From contig CAYRKT010000002.1 in assembly GCA_964425005.1 (NCBI GenBank), positions 1 to 58,766 of the forward strand: 58,766 nt of DNA, read 5' to 3'. The notes beneath the pieces were generated by a model that saw only the letters and a list, made by a program, of their open reading frames with translations, did not search any database and was not told where the DNA came from. Shown one piece after another: positions 1 to 9,128 of the stretch; positions within the stretch are counted from its first letter, which is position 1; each line of letters begins with the position of its first letter. The stretch comes from CAYRKT01 sp964425005 (lineage in GTDB: Bacteria > Synergistota > Synergistia > CAYRKT01). The position numbers and the translations under genes were made by a program.

Positions 1-71
1 CCTATCACTTTTATCACCGCGCGATAGGTGCCGCTGTCTATGTCCGCGAACTCAAACCGCTTCTCCGCCAA
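1..71 (-). CDS. ftsZ: Cell division protein FtsZ, N-terminal fragment cut by window edge
   Basis: FtsZ is the tubulin-like GTPase that forms the cytokinetic ring. Only the first 23 codons are in the window. Read on the minus strand from a TTG at 71 they give MAEKRFEFADIDSGTYRAVI followed by KVIG, which leads into the FtsZ GTP-binding fold (AxIKVIGxGGGG). A GTGAGGT ribosome binding site lies just upstream. The gene follows ftsA by 41 nt, the normal order at the end of a dcw cluster. The GTPase motifs lie outside the window, so the call rests on the short N-terminus plus position. Confidence 0.85.
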   Translation of the reverse strand, partial: MAEKRFEFADIDSGTYRAVIKVI

Positions 72-112
72 CTTACCTCACCACCTCGCCGCCACACGTC
101 AAGGAGGACCAC

Positions 113-1396
113 CTAGAAGAAATCCCTCAATATCGACAAAACGAAGTCCTTTAACCTGCTCCAGGCGCTGGGCCCACGGTTGGCCTGGACCTGCCTCCTC
201 GGGCTGGAACCCAAGCCACCGCCCCCCAAGACCAGGGCCTCCGGTACCTCGACTGAGGCCTTGAGAAGGCCAACCGCCGAGGAGTACACGGGCTGCATGA
301 GGATGTCGGAAAGCCCCCCGACGCCCACGGGGTAGCCGACCCGCACGGAGACCCCTAACAGCTCCGAGGCGAACTCGTCCACGTAGGGCAGCATCGCACA
401 CCCGCCTGTGACCACGACCCCACCCGGGAGCATGTCCACGCCGGACTTGGATATCTCCTCGGAGACCATGCCCATTATCTCCTCCAGCCTGAAGCTCACG
501 ATCTCGGAGAGCTCCCTCCTCGTCACCACCCTGCTCTTCCTGCTCCCGGGCATGGATATCTCTATCTCCGCGTCCTCGTCGACGAAGTCCTGATGGGCCA
601 CCGCCCACCTCACCTTGAGCTCCTCCGCCGAGGGCAGCGGAACCCGCAGCACACAGGCTATGTCGTTGGTGATGTGATCCCCCCCCAGCGGGACCAGGGA
701 CACATACCTCAGGGTGCCCTGATGAAAGACGGCCACCCCCGTGGTGCCAGCCCCCACGTCCACCACGGCCGTCCCCAGGTACCTCTCCTGGTGCCCCAAA
801 ACGGCGTAGGCCGAGGCCACCGGTTTGAGCAGAAAACCCTCCACCGATAGCCCTGCCCCTTCCACCGCCGATATGACGTTCTTGACGCTGGAGGCCAAAG
901 CGGTGATGACCTGGACCTCCACCTCGAGCCTCACGGCGCTCATCCCCAGCGGGTTGTCTATGCCGCCCTGTCCGTCCACCAGGAACTCCTTGGGCAGCAC
1001 GTGCACCAGGAACCTGTCCGTGGGTATGGGAACGCTGCCGGCCACCTCCACCACGCGCTTCACGTCGTCCTGCGTCACCCTCCTGGCGTCCTTGCCCAGG
1101 GAGATCATGCCCCTGTTGAAGACGCAGCCCACGTCCAGGGCGGAGGAGGTGAGCAAGACCCTGTCGAAGGAGCAGTTGCTCATCCTCCTGGCCTCCTCGC
1201 AGGCCTGACGCACGCAGTTGGTGGCCTCCTCCATGTTCACTATGACACCCTTCTTTATACCCCTAGAGGGAACCGAGCCAACGCCCACCACCTGGGGGGT
1301 GGAACCTATCCCCATCTCGGCCACTACGACGCACACCTTGTTGGTCCCCAGATCCACAGCTACCAAAAGCTCCTCAGCGCCCTTGCCGCGGGGCAT
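113..1396 (-). CDS. ftsA: Cell division protein FtsA
   Basis: Actin-like ATPase that anchors FtsZ to the membrane and recruits the divisome. The 427-residue product opens with an actin-fold phosphate-1 motif (LLVAVDLGTNKVCVVVAE, about residues 10-27). A second phosphate motif VVDVGAGTTGVAVF lies near residue 215 and an adenosine motif VVVTGGCAML near 325. The C-terminus ends in a hydrophobic, basic stretch (LKDFVLSILRDFF) that looks like the amphipathic membrane-targeting helix of FtsA. A GGGGGAG site precedes the ATG. It lies between ftsQ and ftsZ. Length is typical for the family. Confidence 0.96.
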   Translation of the reverse strand: MPRGKGAEELLVAVDLGTNKVCVVVAEMGIGSTPQVVGVGSVPSRGIKKGVIVNMEEATNCVRQACEEARRMSNCSFDRVLLTSSALDVGCVFNRGMISLGKDARRVTQDDVKRVVEVAGSVPIPTDRFLVHVLPKEFLVDGQGGIDNPLGMSAVRLEVEVQVITALASSVKNVISAVEGAGLSVEGFLLKPVASAYAVLGHQERYLGTAVVDVGAGTTGVAVFHQGTLRYVSLVPLGGDHITNDIACVLRVPLPSAEELKVRWAVAHQDFVDEDAEIEISMPGSRKSRVVTRRELSEIVSFRLEEIMGMVSEEISKSGVDMLPGGVVVTGGCAMLPYVDEFASELLGVSVRVGYPVGVGGLSDILMQPVYSSAVGLLKASVEVPEALVLGGGGLGSSPRRQVQANRGPSAWSRLKDFVLSILRDFF

Positions 1397-1426
1397 CCGC
1401 TTCTCCCCCTTCTAGAGCTAAAGGCT

Positions 1427-2191
1427 TCAGCGACCCCTTCTCCTCACCACCACCACGCCCTCGGCGGAGAAATCCACCCTCTCCAGGTCTCCCCTGGCCA
1501 CCGAGGGGGTCTTGAGGAAGGCCCTCAGCACGTCCCCAGCGGAAGAGGCCACCTGATCCGCCGTGAACTGCAGAACGGGCCCACCCTCCACCTCCAGAGC
1601 GACCAAGCCCAACCTCTCGTCCATGGACACGACCTTTACCTCGCCCAGCCCTAGCTCGGACGCGATCCCCACCAGCTCCACGAGGCCCACCCAGAATCGA
1701 CCTCCCAGGAGCCAGGGCCCTCCGCCATCCCTCAGCGCGTCCCCGAAACCCCTGAGCTCGACCAGCCCCTTAGCCCTGTGGGGCGAGTCCTCCCAGGAGA
1801 AACCCTCGCGGTCTACCAACAGCACCCTGTCCCCGCTGGCGACCCAGAAGGCCGGAGAGCGCCACTCCACCCTCACCTCCAGAGCCCTCCAGCCCACCAC
1901 AGCGGAAGCGTCCCTGATGGGGTACCTGGCCCTCAAACCCTCGCACAGCTTAGCCCTGTCGACCAGGAAGAAGTAATCCCTCTCCAGATCCGAAAGAAGA
2001 GTCCATATCATGCCCTCGTCCAACGCCTCAAGGCCCCCAGGGGGTCCCACCGAGACCAGCCTTACCTCCTCCAGCGAGAAGGGCAGGGCCACGTTCACCG
2101 CGTACCATACGGCCCCTCCAGCGGCGGAGAAGATGAGAAACGCAAGGGCTATCAGCGCCAGTTTCGCTCCAACACCATCTCCCTCGCGCAA
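1427..2191 (-). CDS. ftsQ: Cell division protein FtsQ/DivIB-like
   Basis: A 254-residue bitopic membrane protein with one N-terminal transmembrane segment (about residues 8-32, LALIALAFLIFSAAGGAVWYA) followed by an extracytoplasmic domain. FtsQ/DivIB sequences are poorly conserved. The call rests on the single-TM topology, a POTRA-like beta region after the TM (LEEVRLVSVGPPGG), a Tyr-Pro-Ile segment at about 100 and position between murB and ftsA. The TTG start at 2191 overlaps the murB 3' end by 40 nt, so translation is probably coupled. FtsQ links FtsA/FtsZ-stage assembly to FtsL and the FtsW/FtsI synthase. Confidence 0.8.
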   Translation of the reverse strand: MREGDGVGAKLALIALAFLIFSAAGGAVWYAVNVALPFSLEEVRLVSVGPPGGLEALDEGMIWTLLSDLERDYFFLVDRAKLCEGLRARYPIRDASAVVGWRALEVRVEWRSPAFWVASGDRVLLVDREGFSWEDSPHRAKGLVELRGFGDALRDGGGPWLLGGRFWVGLVELVGIASELGLGEVKVVSMDERLGLVALEVEGGPVLQFTADQVASSAGDVLRAFLKTPSVARGDLERVDFSAEGVVVVRRRGR

Positions 2192-3108
2192 CGCCTCCTC
2201 ACCGTCTCCAGCTCGCCACCCCTGACCTCGATCTCCAGCTCGAGCTCCACGCCGAAGGCCTCCCTGACCCTCTCCCTCACCAACCTTATGAGGGCCAGGA
2301 CGTCGCTGGCCCTGGCGCTGCCCAGGTTGACTATGAAGTTAGCGTGGTTGGGGGAGACCATGGCGTCCCCTATCCTCACGCCCTTGCAGCCGCTCATCTC
2401 TATCAGCCTACCAGCGAAAGCACCGGGCGGGTTCTTGAACACACAGCCAGCGCTGGGGAAGTGATAGGGTTGATGTTTTCGCCTCTCCCAGAAGTAGCGG
2501 AGCTTCTCCTCTATCACCTCGGAGCTGGAGGGCTGAAGCGACAACCCCACCCTCCATATGAACCAGCCCTTGTCCTGGAACGAGGAGGTCCTGTAGCCGA
2601 AGGACAGCTCCTCCCTCTCCAGCCTGATCAACCCGCCGTCCTCGTCCAGGACGTCCACGAAGGAGACCACGTCCCCCAGGGAGTGGGTCTTAGCGCCGGC
2701 GTTTATCCAAACTCCGCCCCCTATCGAGCCCGGTATCCCTATGGCGAACTCCATCCCGGATAGCCTGAGCCTCTTGGACAGCTCTATGACGTCGGAGAGC
2801 GCTACGCCTGCCTCCGCCTCCACCACGTGGGGTCCGGATAGCTTCACCTCCGACATCTTGCCTCCCACCTTCACCACAACCCCAGGGAAGCCTTCGTCCA
2901 GTATGAGGATGTTGGTCCCCCTGCCGAGGAACAGCAAGGGGAGGTCCTCGGCCCTGCAGAACCTGAGGACCTCCCTCACGTCCTCCACCCCGTCGGGGAC
3001 CACCAAGGCGTCGGCCTTCCCTCCGACGCCTATGGAAGTGTGAGGGGCCAGCTCTTCGTCGAGCAAGACCTTCCCTCTCACCAACCTGGAAAGGATAGAG
3101 AGATCCAT
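2152..3108 (-). CDS. murB: UDP-N-acetylenolpyruvoylglucosamine reductase MurB
   Basis: FAD-dependent reduction of UDP-GlcNAc-enolpyruvate to UDP-MurNAc in the cytoplasm. The 318-residue protein shows the FAD-binding segment THTSIGVGG-type (HTSIGVGGKADALV, about 23-36), GRGTNILI near 62 and GIPGSIGGGVWINAGA near 124. SFGYRTSSFQ lies near 170 and HPYHFPSAGCVFKNP near 213, where the Ser-Ala-Gly-Cys-Val-Phe-Lys segment includes the catalytic region. The layout resembles type II MurB enzymes. It starts 2 nt after murC and overlaps ftsQ by 40 nt at its 3' end. Confidence 0.96.
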   Translation of the reverse strand: MDLSILSRLVRGKVLLDEELAPHTSIGVGGKADALVVPDGVEDVREVLRFCRAEDLPLLFLGRGTNILILDEGFPGVVVKVGGKMSEVKLSGPHVVEAEAGVALSDVIELSKRLRLSGMEFAIGIPGSIGGGVWINAGAKTHSLGDVVSFVDVLDEDGGLIRLEREELSFGYRTSSFQDKGWFIWRVGLSLQPSSSEVIEEKLRYFWERRKHQPYHFPSAGCVFKNPPGAFAGRLIEMSGCKGVRIGDAMVSPNHANFIVNLGSARASDVLALIRLVRERVREAFGVELELEIEVRGGELETVRRRCAREMVLERNWR

Positions 3109-3110
3109 GC

Positions 3111-4547
3111 CTATACCTCCTTAAGCCGACACCAGTCCTCGAAAACCCTGCGAAGCAAAACGTTGACGTCCCCCGCCCCCAGCGACACCACCAGGTCGCC
3201 CGGCATCAGGAGACCAGTAACCCCTCCAGTGTCGCAGTCAACCCCATCTAAAAGTATAATATCCCCTGCCCCTTTCCTACCATATAGGACGTCGAGGAAA
3301 AGCTCCGTCTTTGAGCCGAAGTCCTCAGGCCTCGCCTCGGAGGCGGAGAAGACGGGCAACACGAAGAGGAGGTCTGCTCCCTCCGCCAGGACCTCAGCGA
3401 ACTCAGCGGCGAACCGGGCGAAGCGGCTGAACCTGTGGGGTTGAAAGAGGACCACCAACCTCCTCCCGGGCCAGACCGACCTGGCCGTGGCCAAAGTCCT
3501 CCTGATCTCCGTGGGGTGATGGGCGTAGTCGTCCACGAAGACCACACCCCCAGCCTCGCCCACCACGGTCAGCCTCCTCTTGGCCCCGCGAAAGCCCTCG
3601 AGGGAGCCCAGCGCGCTCGACAGAGGAAGACCCATCGCCGCGACCACAGCCATCGCCGCCAGGGCGTTGAGGACGTTGTGCTCCCCGGGCACTCCGAGCC
3701 TCACCTCCCCCACGGGCGAACCGTCCGCGAGCAGGGTGAAGAGGGCGCTCCTGCCCTCCTGCCTGATCCCCACCGCTCCCAGCCTAGCGCGAGATCCCAG
3801 GGCGTAGTCCAAGAGCGCGAGGTCGGACCTGGCGCGGGAGACCTCCCCCGCGAGCCTGGAGAGCAGCGGATCGTCCCCCCAGTAGACCAAAGCCCCTCCG
3901 CGTTTGGAGTTCATGACGTAGCTCAAGAAGACCTCGTAGATCTGTCCCACGTCGCGGTAGACGTCGGCGTGATCCAGCTCCAGGTTGGTCAAGACGGAGA
4001 TGTAAGGCGAGTATTCGGCCATCTGACGGTCGCTCTCGTCGACCTCGCACACCAGGAGATCGCTGTCCCCCAGCAGCACGTTGGCGCCCCAGCTGGGCAC
4101 CTCTCCTCCCACCAGAGCCGTCAGGTCGAATCCCAGCCCCTTGAGGGCGAACGCGACCATGGAGGTGGTGGTGGTCTTGCCGTGGGTCCCGGAGACCCCT
4201 ATGGACCTCATAGCGTTGAAGACGCGCCCCAGGAAGGAGGACCTGCTCTCGACCGAAAGACCCATCCTGATGGCTGCGACCAGCTCCTCGTTGGACCTGT
4301 CGACGGCCTTGCTGAAGACCACCCTATCGCACCTCTCCAGCACCAGATGCTCGGGGGAGTGCCCCCTGTAGACCCTCACACCCCTCCTCCTCACCGCATC
4401 GGCGTAGCCGTCCTCCACGTCGACGTCGCAGCCGCTCACCTCGAATCCCCAACCCTTCAGGAGAAGGGCGAGCGCGCTCACCCCCGCACCACCCACCCCC
4501 ATCAGGTGATAGTTACCCTCGAAAGACCGAAAGAGCTCAGACCCCAC
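3111..4547 (-). CDS. murC: UDP-N-acetylmuramate--L-alanine ligase MurC
   Basis: Adds L-Ala to UDP-MurNAc using ATP. The 478-residue protein begins with a Rossmann segment HLMGVGGAGVSALALLL (about 14-30). The Mur-ligase P-loop GVSGTHGKTTTTSMVA lies near 115, the central motif NLELDHADVY near 185, and VDDYAHHPTEI with LVVLFQPHRFSR lies in the C-terminal domain near 340-370. All Mur-ligase hallmarks are present. The GTG start at 4547 overlaps the murG 3' end by 11 nt. Confidence 0.97.
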   Translation of the reverse strand: MGSELFRSFEGNYHLMGVGGAGVSALALLLKGWGFEVSGCDVDVEDGYADAVRRRGVRVYRGHSPEHLVLERCDRVVFSKAVDRSNEELVAAIRMGLSVESRSSFLGRVFNAMRSIGVSGTHGKTTTTSMVAFALKGLGFDLTALVGGEVPSWGANVLLGDSDLLVCEVDESDRQMAEYSPYISVLTNLELDHADVYRDVGQIYEVFLSYVMNSKRGGALVYWGDDPLLSRLAGEVSRARSDLALLDYALGSRARLGAVGIRQEGRSALFTLLADGSPVGEVRLGVPGEHNVLNALAAMAVVAAMGLPLSSALGSLEGFRGAKRRLTVVGEAGGVVFVDDYAHHPTEIRRTLATARSVWPGRRLVVLFQPHRFSRFARFAAEFAEVLAEGADLLFVLPVFSASEARPEDFGSKTELFLDVLYGRKGAGDIILLDGVDCDTGGVTGLLMPGDLVVSLGAGDVNVLLRRVFEDWCRLKEV

Positions 4548-5622
4548 CTGAAGCGCACCCCCAAACTATCTTCGCCGCCCTCGAAGCCGCATCGGGCACC
4601 ACCAGGGAGTAGGCCCTAAGGCCCATCTCCCGCCTGAGCCCAGGATCCAACATGTCCTTCAGGAGCGAGAGAGCCCTGTCGAAGGTGGAAGGATCCCCCT
4701 CGCGGAGGACCTCCGCCCCCCCGGCCCTCTTGACCATCAGGGCGTTCTCCAGCTGATGCCCGCCGGCGGATCCCTCCCACGGGATCAAGACCGAGGGAAG
4801 CGCGAAGGAGCAGATCTCCGCCAGGGCGCCAGCGCCAGCCCTGCTCAGCACCAGGTCTGAGGCGCAATAGAAGTCGCTCATCTCCTCCAGGAACCCCATG
4901 CACACCACGTTCCCGGGAAGCCCTCGAAGCCTCTCCTCCGGATAAGAGCCCGCCAACAGGAAGGCGACGTCCGAGAGCTCCTTCGCCAGCGAGGAGGCGA
5001 GATCCAGCAGGTAGAGGGAGCCCAGGCTGCCTCCCAGCACCCCCACGCAGAGGCGATACCCCGAAAGGCCAAGCCTCTCCTTCGTCCGAAGCTTCCCCTC
5101 CTCGTCCTCCCTCCTCATCCTCCTGATCGGCATGCCGGAGAGGACGAACTTGGGCCCCCTGTATATGGAGAGGGATTCTCGCCAGGAGAGCAACACCAGG
5201 TGGGCCAGCCTGGAGGAGAGGGAGTTGGAAAGCCCCATCCGCAGGTTCTGCTCGTGGACCAGGCATGGTACCCCCAGGGCCCTGGAGGCCACAGCGAAGG
5301 GGAACCCTATGTAGCCTCCCGTGGTGAAGACCAGATGAGGCCTGTAGCCTCGAAGGACCTCAAGGGCCTCGGCCAGGGACTTGAGGTTCCTCCACGCAGA
5401 TCGAAGGACCTCCCAGGACAACTCCCTCGGGATCCCCCTGGAGCCCACCACCTCGGGCTCTATACCCCTGGCCCTGTAGATGGAGAGCTCCAGCTCCCTG
5501 CCGCTGCAGACGAAGAGGGAGTCGAATTCTCCAAACAGATCCCGCATGGCCTCGAAGACCGCCAGGGCCGGAAGGACGTGGCCGCCCGTTCCGCCTGCCG
5601 CGAAGAGGAAGCGCCTCCTCAC
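4537..5622 (-). CDS. murG: UDP-GlcNAc:lipid I N-acetylglucosaminyltransferase MurG
   Basis: Membrane-associated GT-B glycosyltransferase that converts lipid I to lipid II. The 361-residue product starts MRRRFLFAAGGTGGHVLPAL, with the glycine-rich donor/acceptor loop at once recognisable. GVLGGSLGSLYLLDL and SRAGAGALAEICSFALPSVLIPW carry the second G-loop and the UDP-GlcNAc binding region. I chose GTG at 5622 because it forms a GTGA overlap with the ftsW stop and has GGGAGGTGG upstream. The same frame stays open far upstream, but that extension has no MurG homology and overlaps ftsW. Confidence 0.97.
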   Translation of the reverse strand: MRRRFLFAAGGTGGHVLPALAVFEAMRDLFGEFDSLFVCSGRELELSIYRARGIEPEVVGSRGIPRELSWEVLRSAWRNLKSLAEALEVLRGYRPHLVFTTGGYIGFPFAVASRALGVPCLVHEQNLRMGLSNSLSSRLAHLVLLSWRESLSIYRGPKFVLSGMPIRRMRREDEEGKLRTKERLGLSGYRLCVGVLGGSLGSLYLLDLASSLAKELSDVAFLLAGSYPEERLRGLPGNVVCMGFLEEMSDFYCASDLVLSRAGAGALAEICSFALPSVLIPWEGSAGGHQLENALMVKRAGGAEVLREGDPSTFDRALSLLKDMLDPGLRREMGLRAYSLVVPDAASRAAKIVWGCASGGV

Positions 5623-6770
5623 GGCAGGCCACCTCCCGCTGGGCGATCGCCCGCGCCGAGGGTGGAAAGCCTGAGCAAGAGCCCGACCTTGGCGAAGGAG
5701 GTGACCATGGAGCTCCCGCCGTAGCTCAGGAAGGGCAGGGGTAACCCCGTGAGGGGGAAGAGGGCCGTGACCCCTCCCAGGTTTATCAGCGTCTGAAACA
5801 CAAGCGACACCACCAATCCCGCCCCCAGCAAAAAGGCGAAGCGATCCCTCTGCCTTAAGACCACCAGAGAGGCCCTGACGAAGAGCACGAAGTAGAGGAA
5901 CAGGACGAAGGAGACCGCCAGAAGCCCCATCTCCTCGCCCAAGACCGCCAGGATGAAGTCCGTGTGAGCCGCAGGGAGGTAGTAGAACTTCTGCTTGCTC
6001 TGTCCCAGTCCCACCCCCCAAAGGCCGCCCATGGCGTACGCCAGAAGCCCCTGGACCAGCTGGAACCCGCTGCCGCCGGGGTCGCTCCATGGGTCCCAGA
6101 AGGACATGAAGCGCCTGAACCTGTAGGGCTTCGCCCATATCACCAGGCCGAGCAACAGGGGCGAGAGGGCTATCAGGGACAGGCTACCCAGCAGGTTCCC
6201 TCCAGCCAGGACGTAGAGGGAGAAGGCGGTGGCCCCCAGCCAAACCGCACCACCCAGGTCGGGCTGCAGGAAGACCAGCAGGACAGGAAGGGAGATGGCC
6301 TTGACGGAGGCCCAAAAGCCCTCCCAGGAGGCGAGCTCCCCCTCCGACCTGTCGGAGAAGTACCTGGCGAAGTGCACCGAGAGCAAGAGGGACATGACGT
6401 CTAAGACCTGGAAGCTTCCGCCCACCAAGGGTATCCTTATCCATCGATAGGAACCCCCGTGGTAGAGCCCAAGCCCCGGGACGAAGACGGACAAGCCCAG
6501 GAGGAGGGCCAGGACGCCACAGGCCCTGGCTACCCTTCTCCAGACCTCCATCTCCAGGGAGTAGAAGAAGAACATGGCGAGAAAGCCAACCAGGACCGAC
6601 CTCACCTGCTTGCGAAACAGGGGTTGACCCCCCTCCCCGGGGCTGGCGGAAAGACCGTAGAGCACCACCAGCCCCATCAGGCACAGCGCCAAGACGCAGG
6701 CCCACATCAAGAAGTCGGGCCTGATGTGTCGGAGAGCGCCAGTTTCTACGGCCCTCTCCTCAAAGTCCAT
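5619..6770 (-). CDS. ftsW: Lipid II polymerase FtsW (SEDS family)
   Basis: SEDS glycosyltransferase that polymerises lipid II at the septum with FtsI. The 383-residue polytopic protein has about ten hydrophobic segments. It carries the SEDS signature near the C-terminus (FPLTGLPLPFLSYGGSSM, about 340-357) and the KPYRFRR motif near 212. Position between murD and murG within dcw supports FtsW rather than RodA. Its start overlaps the murD 3' end by 11 nt and its stop overlaps murG by 4 nt. Confidence 0.96.
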   Translation of the reverse strand: MDFEERAVETGALRHIRPDFLMWACVLALCLMGLVVLYGLSASPGEGGQPLFRKQVRSVLVGFLAMFFFYSLEMEVWRRVARACGVLALLLGLSVFVPGLGLYHGGSYRWIRIPLVGGSFQVLDVMSLLLSVHFARYFSDRSEGELASWEGFWASVKAISLPVLLVFLQPDLGGAVWLGATAFSLYVLAGGNLLGSLSLIALSPLLLGLVIWAKPYRFRRFMSFWDPWSDPGGSGFQLVQGLLAYAMGGLWGVGLGQSKQKFYYLPAAHTDFILAVLGEEMGLLAVSFVLFLYFVLFVRASLVVLRQRDRFAFLLGAGLVVSLVFQTLINLGGVTALFPLTGLPLPFLSYGGSSMVTSFAKVGLLLRLSTLGAGDRPAGGGLP

Positions 6771-8136
6771 GGGCCTCTATCAACCTCCTCACGGCCTCCC
6801 TGAAGGCTTGTCCTCTATGGGCGTAGTTCTTGAACATGTCGAAGCTCGCGCAGGCGGGCGAGAGGAGCACCACGTCGCCGGGTTCGGCCATGGAGAAGGC
6901 CAGCTCCACCGCCTCGTCCATGTCCCTCGCGAGACGAAAGGACGAAAACCCCTCCCTCAGAAGCGCCTCGGAGATGGGCCTGGCCTCCTCCCCTATCAGG
7001 ATGGCCCCCCTGGCCCACCTCTTGACCGCCGAGGCCAGGGGGGAGTAGTCCTCCCCCTTGCCCCTGCCCCCCAGTATCACCACCTTACGCCCCTCGATGC
7101 TCCTCAGGGCCGCCACGGCGGCCGCCACGTTGGTCCCCTTGGAGTCGTCTACGAACCTCACGCCCCTGAAGGTGGAGACCTCCTCCGTCCTGTGGGGAAG
7201 AGGTTTGAACGACCTGAGCGATTCCCCGAAGCCCCCGGGGACGCCCTCCGCCAAGGCCACGGCCGCGCAGGCGTACGAGGCGTTCTCCAGGTTGTGCAGC
7301 CCCAGGAGGGGCAACTCCCCCCTGCGAAAGAGCTCCAAGACCTCGCCTTCCCTCCGAAGCAAGACCTCCTCGTCCGCCCAGAGGATCGAACCCTCCGCGT
7401 CGAGGCTGACTCCTCCCTCGGATCTCAACAGCACCGCCCTTCTGGCCCTGACGGAGGAGCCCACCCTGTGGGCCAGCTCGACGGGGTAAAGGGCCCACTC
7501 GCGGGAGATGCGGATCAGCTTGAGCTTGGCCTCCAGGTAGGCCTCGAAGGAGCCGTGCCAGTCCAGGTGATCCGGCTCCACGTTGGTGAGCACGCCCACG
7601 TCGGGCGCGAAGCTATCCGCCCAGTGGAGCTGATAGCTGCTCACCTCCCACACCACGAAGTCGTAATCGCCGGCGCAGGCGTTGATGGCCGGGTTGCCGA
7701 AGTTCCCCCCCACGAAGACCTCGCCCATGGGTTTCAAAAGATGCCCTATCAGGGCGGTGGTGGTGCTCTTGCCGTTGGTGCCCGTCACGCAGTAAAGCCT
7801 TCGGACGGGGGGGAGCAGGCGCCAAGCCAGCTCCAGCTCCCCCACCAGGGGCACCCCTCTCCTCTCGGCCTCCCTCACGGCAGCGCTCGAGGGGGAGACG
7901 CTGGAGCTCAAAACCATGAGGTCGCAGGAGAAGGCCCTCTCCGAGTGCCCACCCACCTCGAAGGCTACCCCGGCCTCCTCCAGGGAGGCCAGGTTAGCCC
8001 CATCGACCGAGGCGCTCGCCTCGCTCACGAGGACCTCGAGCCCAAGCCTGAGCTTCAGGAACAGGGCCGACGCCGTCCCGCTCTTGCCGGCCCCTACGAC
8101 GGTCACCCTCCTGACGCCTTCGAGGAAATCCCTCAT
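6760..8136 (-). CDS. murD: UDP-N-acetylmuramoylalanine--D-glutamate ligase MurD
   Basis: Adds D-Glu to UDP-MurNAc-L-Ala. The 458-residue product starts MRDFLEGVRRVTVVGAGKSG. It has the Mur-ligase P-loop (CVTGTNGKSTTTALIGHLL, about 113-131), NVEPDHLDWHGSFEAY near 190 and FVDDSKGTNVAAAVAAL near 325, followed by LGGRGKG. The D-D-S-K-x-T-N motif is MurD-specific. I chose ATG 8136, which forms an ATGA overlap with the mraY stop. The frame is open further upstream into mraY but that part is not homologous. Confidence 0.97.
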   Translation of the reverse strand: MRDFLEGVRRVTVVGAGKSGTASALFLKLRLGLEVLVSEASASVDGANLASLEEAGVAFEVGGHSERAFSCDLMVLSSSVSPSSAAVREAERRGVPLVGELELAWRLLPPVRRLYCVTGTNGKSTTTALIGHLLKPMGEVFVGGNFGNPAINACAGDYDFVVWEVSSYQLHWADSFAPDVGVLTNVEPDHLDWHGSFEAYLEAKLKLIRISREWALYPVELAHRVGSSVRARRAVLLRSEGGVSLDAEGSILWADEEVLLRREGEVLELFRRGELPLLGLHNLENASYACAAVALAEGVPGGFGESLRSFKPLPHRTEEVSTFRGVRFVDDSKGTNVAAAVAALRSIEGRKVVILGGRGKGEDYSPLASAVKRWARGAILIGEEARPISEALLREGFSSFRLARDMDEAVELAFSMAEPGDVVLLSPACASFDMFKNYAHRGQAFREAVRRLIEAHGL

Positions 8137-9128
8137 CGCGCAACCCCCCAGAGGAGGAGCATGCCCACCAGGCAGGACGCCGAATGGCAGAGGAGAAAGC
8201 CCAACACTATGGAGGGCTCGGAGTGACCCTTGAGCTCGAAGTGGTGGTGGAAGGGGCTCATCGAGAAAACTCTGCGGGAGAAGAGGGAAAGGGAGAGCCT
8301 CTGGACGAGCACAGAGGCCGTGTCCCAGACGAAGAGACCGCCCAGGAACAGAAGGAGCCACTCCGAGGAGAGGAGGAAGGAAGATATGCCCAGGACCCCT
8401 CCCAGGAAATGGGACCCCACGTCGCCCATGAAGAGCATGGCCGGATGCCAGTTGAAGACCAGGAAGGCCACCAGGGAGCCCATCACGACCCAGAGGTAAG
8501 GGAGGAGCTCGGATAGCTCCACCTTCCCGCCCCCGCCGAGGAGGAGGAGCGAAGCGAGGCTCAGCAGAGCACCTCCCGCCGCCAAGCCGTCCAGTCCGTC
8601 GGCTATGTTCACGGCGTTGACCGTCCCGACCAGCACGAAAGTCGAGGCGATCAGGCCCAGGACCCCAGCGAGCCCGTGCCCCCCGACCTCCAGGCCCCAG
8701 GAGGGGAGGAGGAACACGCGTTCCTTAAGCCCAGCTCTGACGGCGAACACGGTCAAGGCCAGGGCCACCAGGCACTGCAGGGCGAACTTGCTCCTCTCCG
8801 TCAAACCCTCGCTGGTACCGCTCCTCCACTTCAACAGGTCGTCGAGGAAGCCCACGGCGGAGAAAGCCGAGGTTCCCAGCACCAGGAGGGAGGACCTCGG
8901 CCCCAGGCCCTCGCGGAGGAGACCGAGGACGGCGAAGGCGAGGAGAGCGAGGACGAAGGCCACCCCACCCGCGGTGGGGGTACCGACCTTCTCCCTCAGG
9001 TGCCTCTCGGGGCCGTACCTCTTCAGGTTCTGGTATAGGTATAGCCTGCGCAAAACCAAGATCAGCGCCCAGGAGATGGAGGCGCTGATCGCGAAGGACG
9101 CCCAGAAGTGCAACAGGAAGCCCCTCAT
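8133..9128 (-). CDS. mraY: Phospho-N-acetylmuramoyl-pentapeptide transferase MraY
   Basis: Transfers phospho-MurNAc-pentapeptide to undecaprenyl phosphate, making lipid I. The 331-residue integral membrane protein starts MRGFLLHFWASFAISASISW. It shows VGTPTAGGVAF near 51, VNAVNIADGLDGLAAG near 175 (Asp-rich active site), FMGDVGSHFLGGVLG near 230 and the C-terminal SPFHHHFELKG histidine motif near 290. ATG 9128 forms an ATGA overlap with the murF stop, which decides the start over an in-frame GTG upstream. Confidence 0.97.
   Translation of the reverse strand: MRGFLLHFWASFAISASISWALILVLRRLYLYQNLKRYGPERHLREKVGTPTAGGVAFVLALLAFAVLGLLREGLGPRSSLLVLGTSAFSAVGFLDDLLKWRSGTSEGLTERSKFALQCLVALALTVFAVRAGLKERVFLLPSWGLEVGGHGLAGVLGLIASTFVLVGTVNAVNIADGLDGLAAGGALLSLASLLLLGGGGKVELSELLPYLWVVMGSLVAFLVFNWHPAMLFMGDVGSHFLGGVLGISSFLLSSEWLLLFLGGLFVWDTASVLVQRLSLSLFSRRVFSMSPFHHHFELKGHSEPSIVLGFLLCHSASCLVGMLLLWGVAR

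Noticed and set aside
4537..6138. MurG with a 170-residue N-terminal extension
   Set aside because: The extension overlaps ftsW in another frame and lacks homology; GTG 5622 with a good ribosome site gives the normal MurG start.
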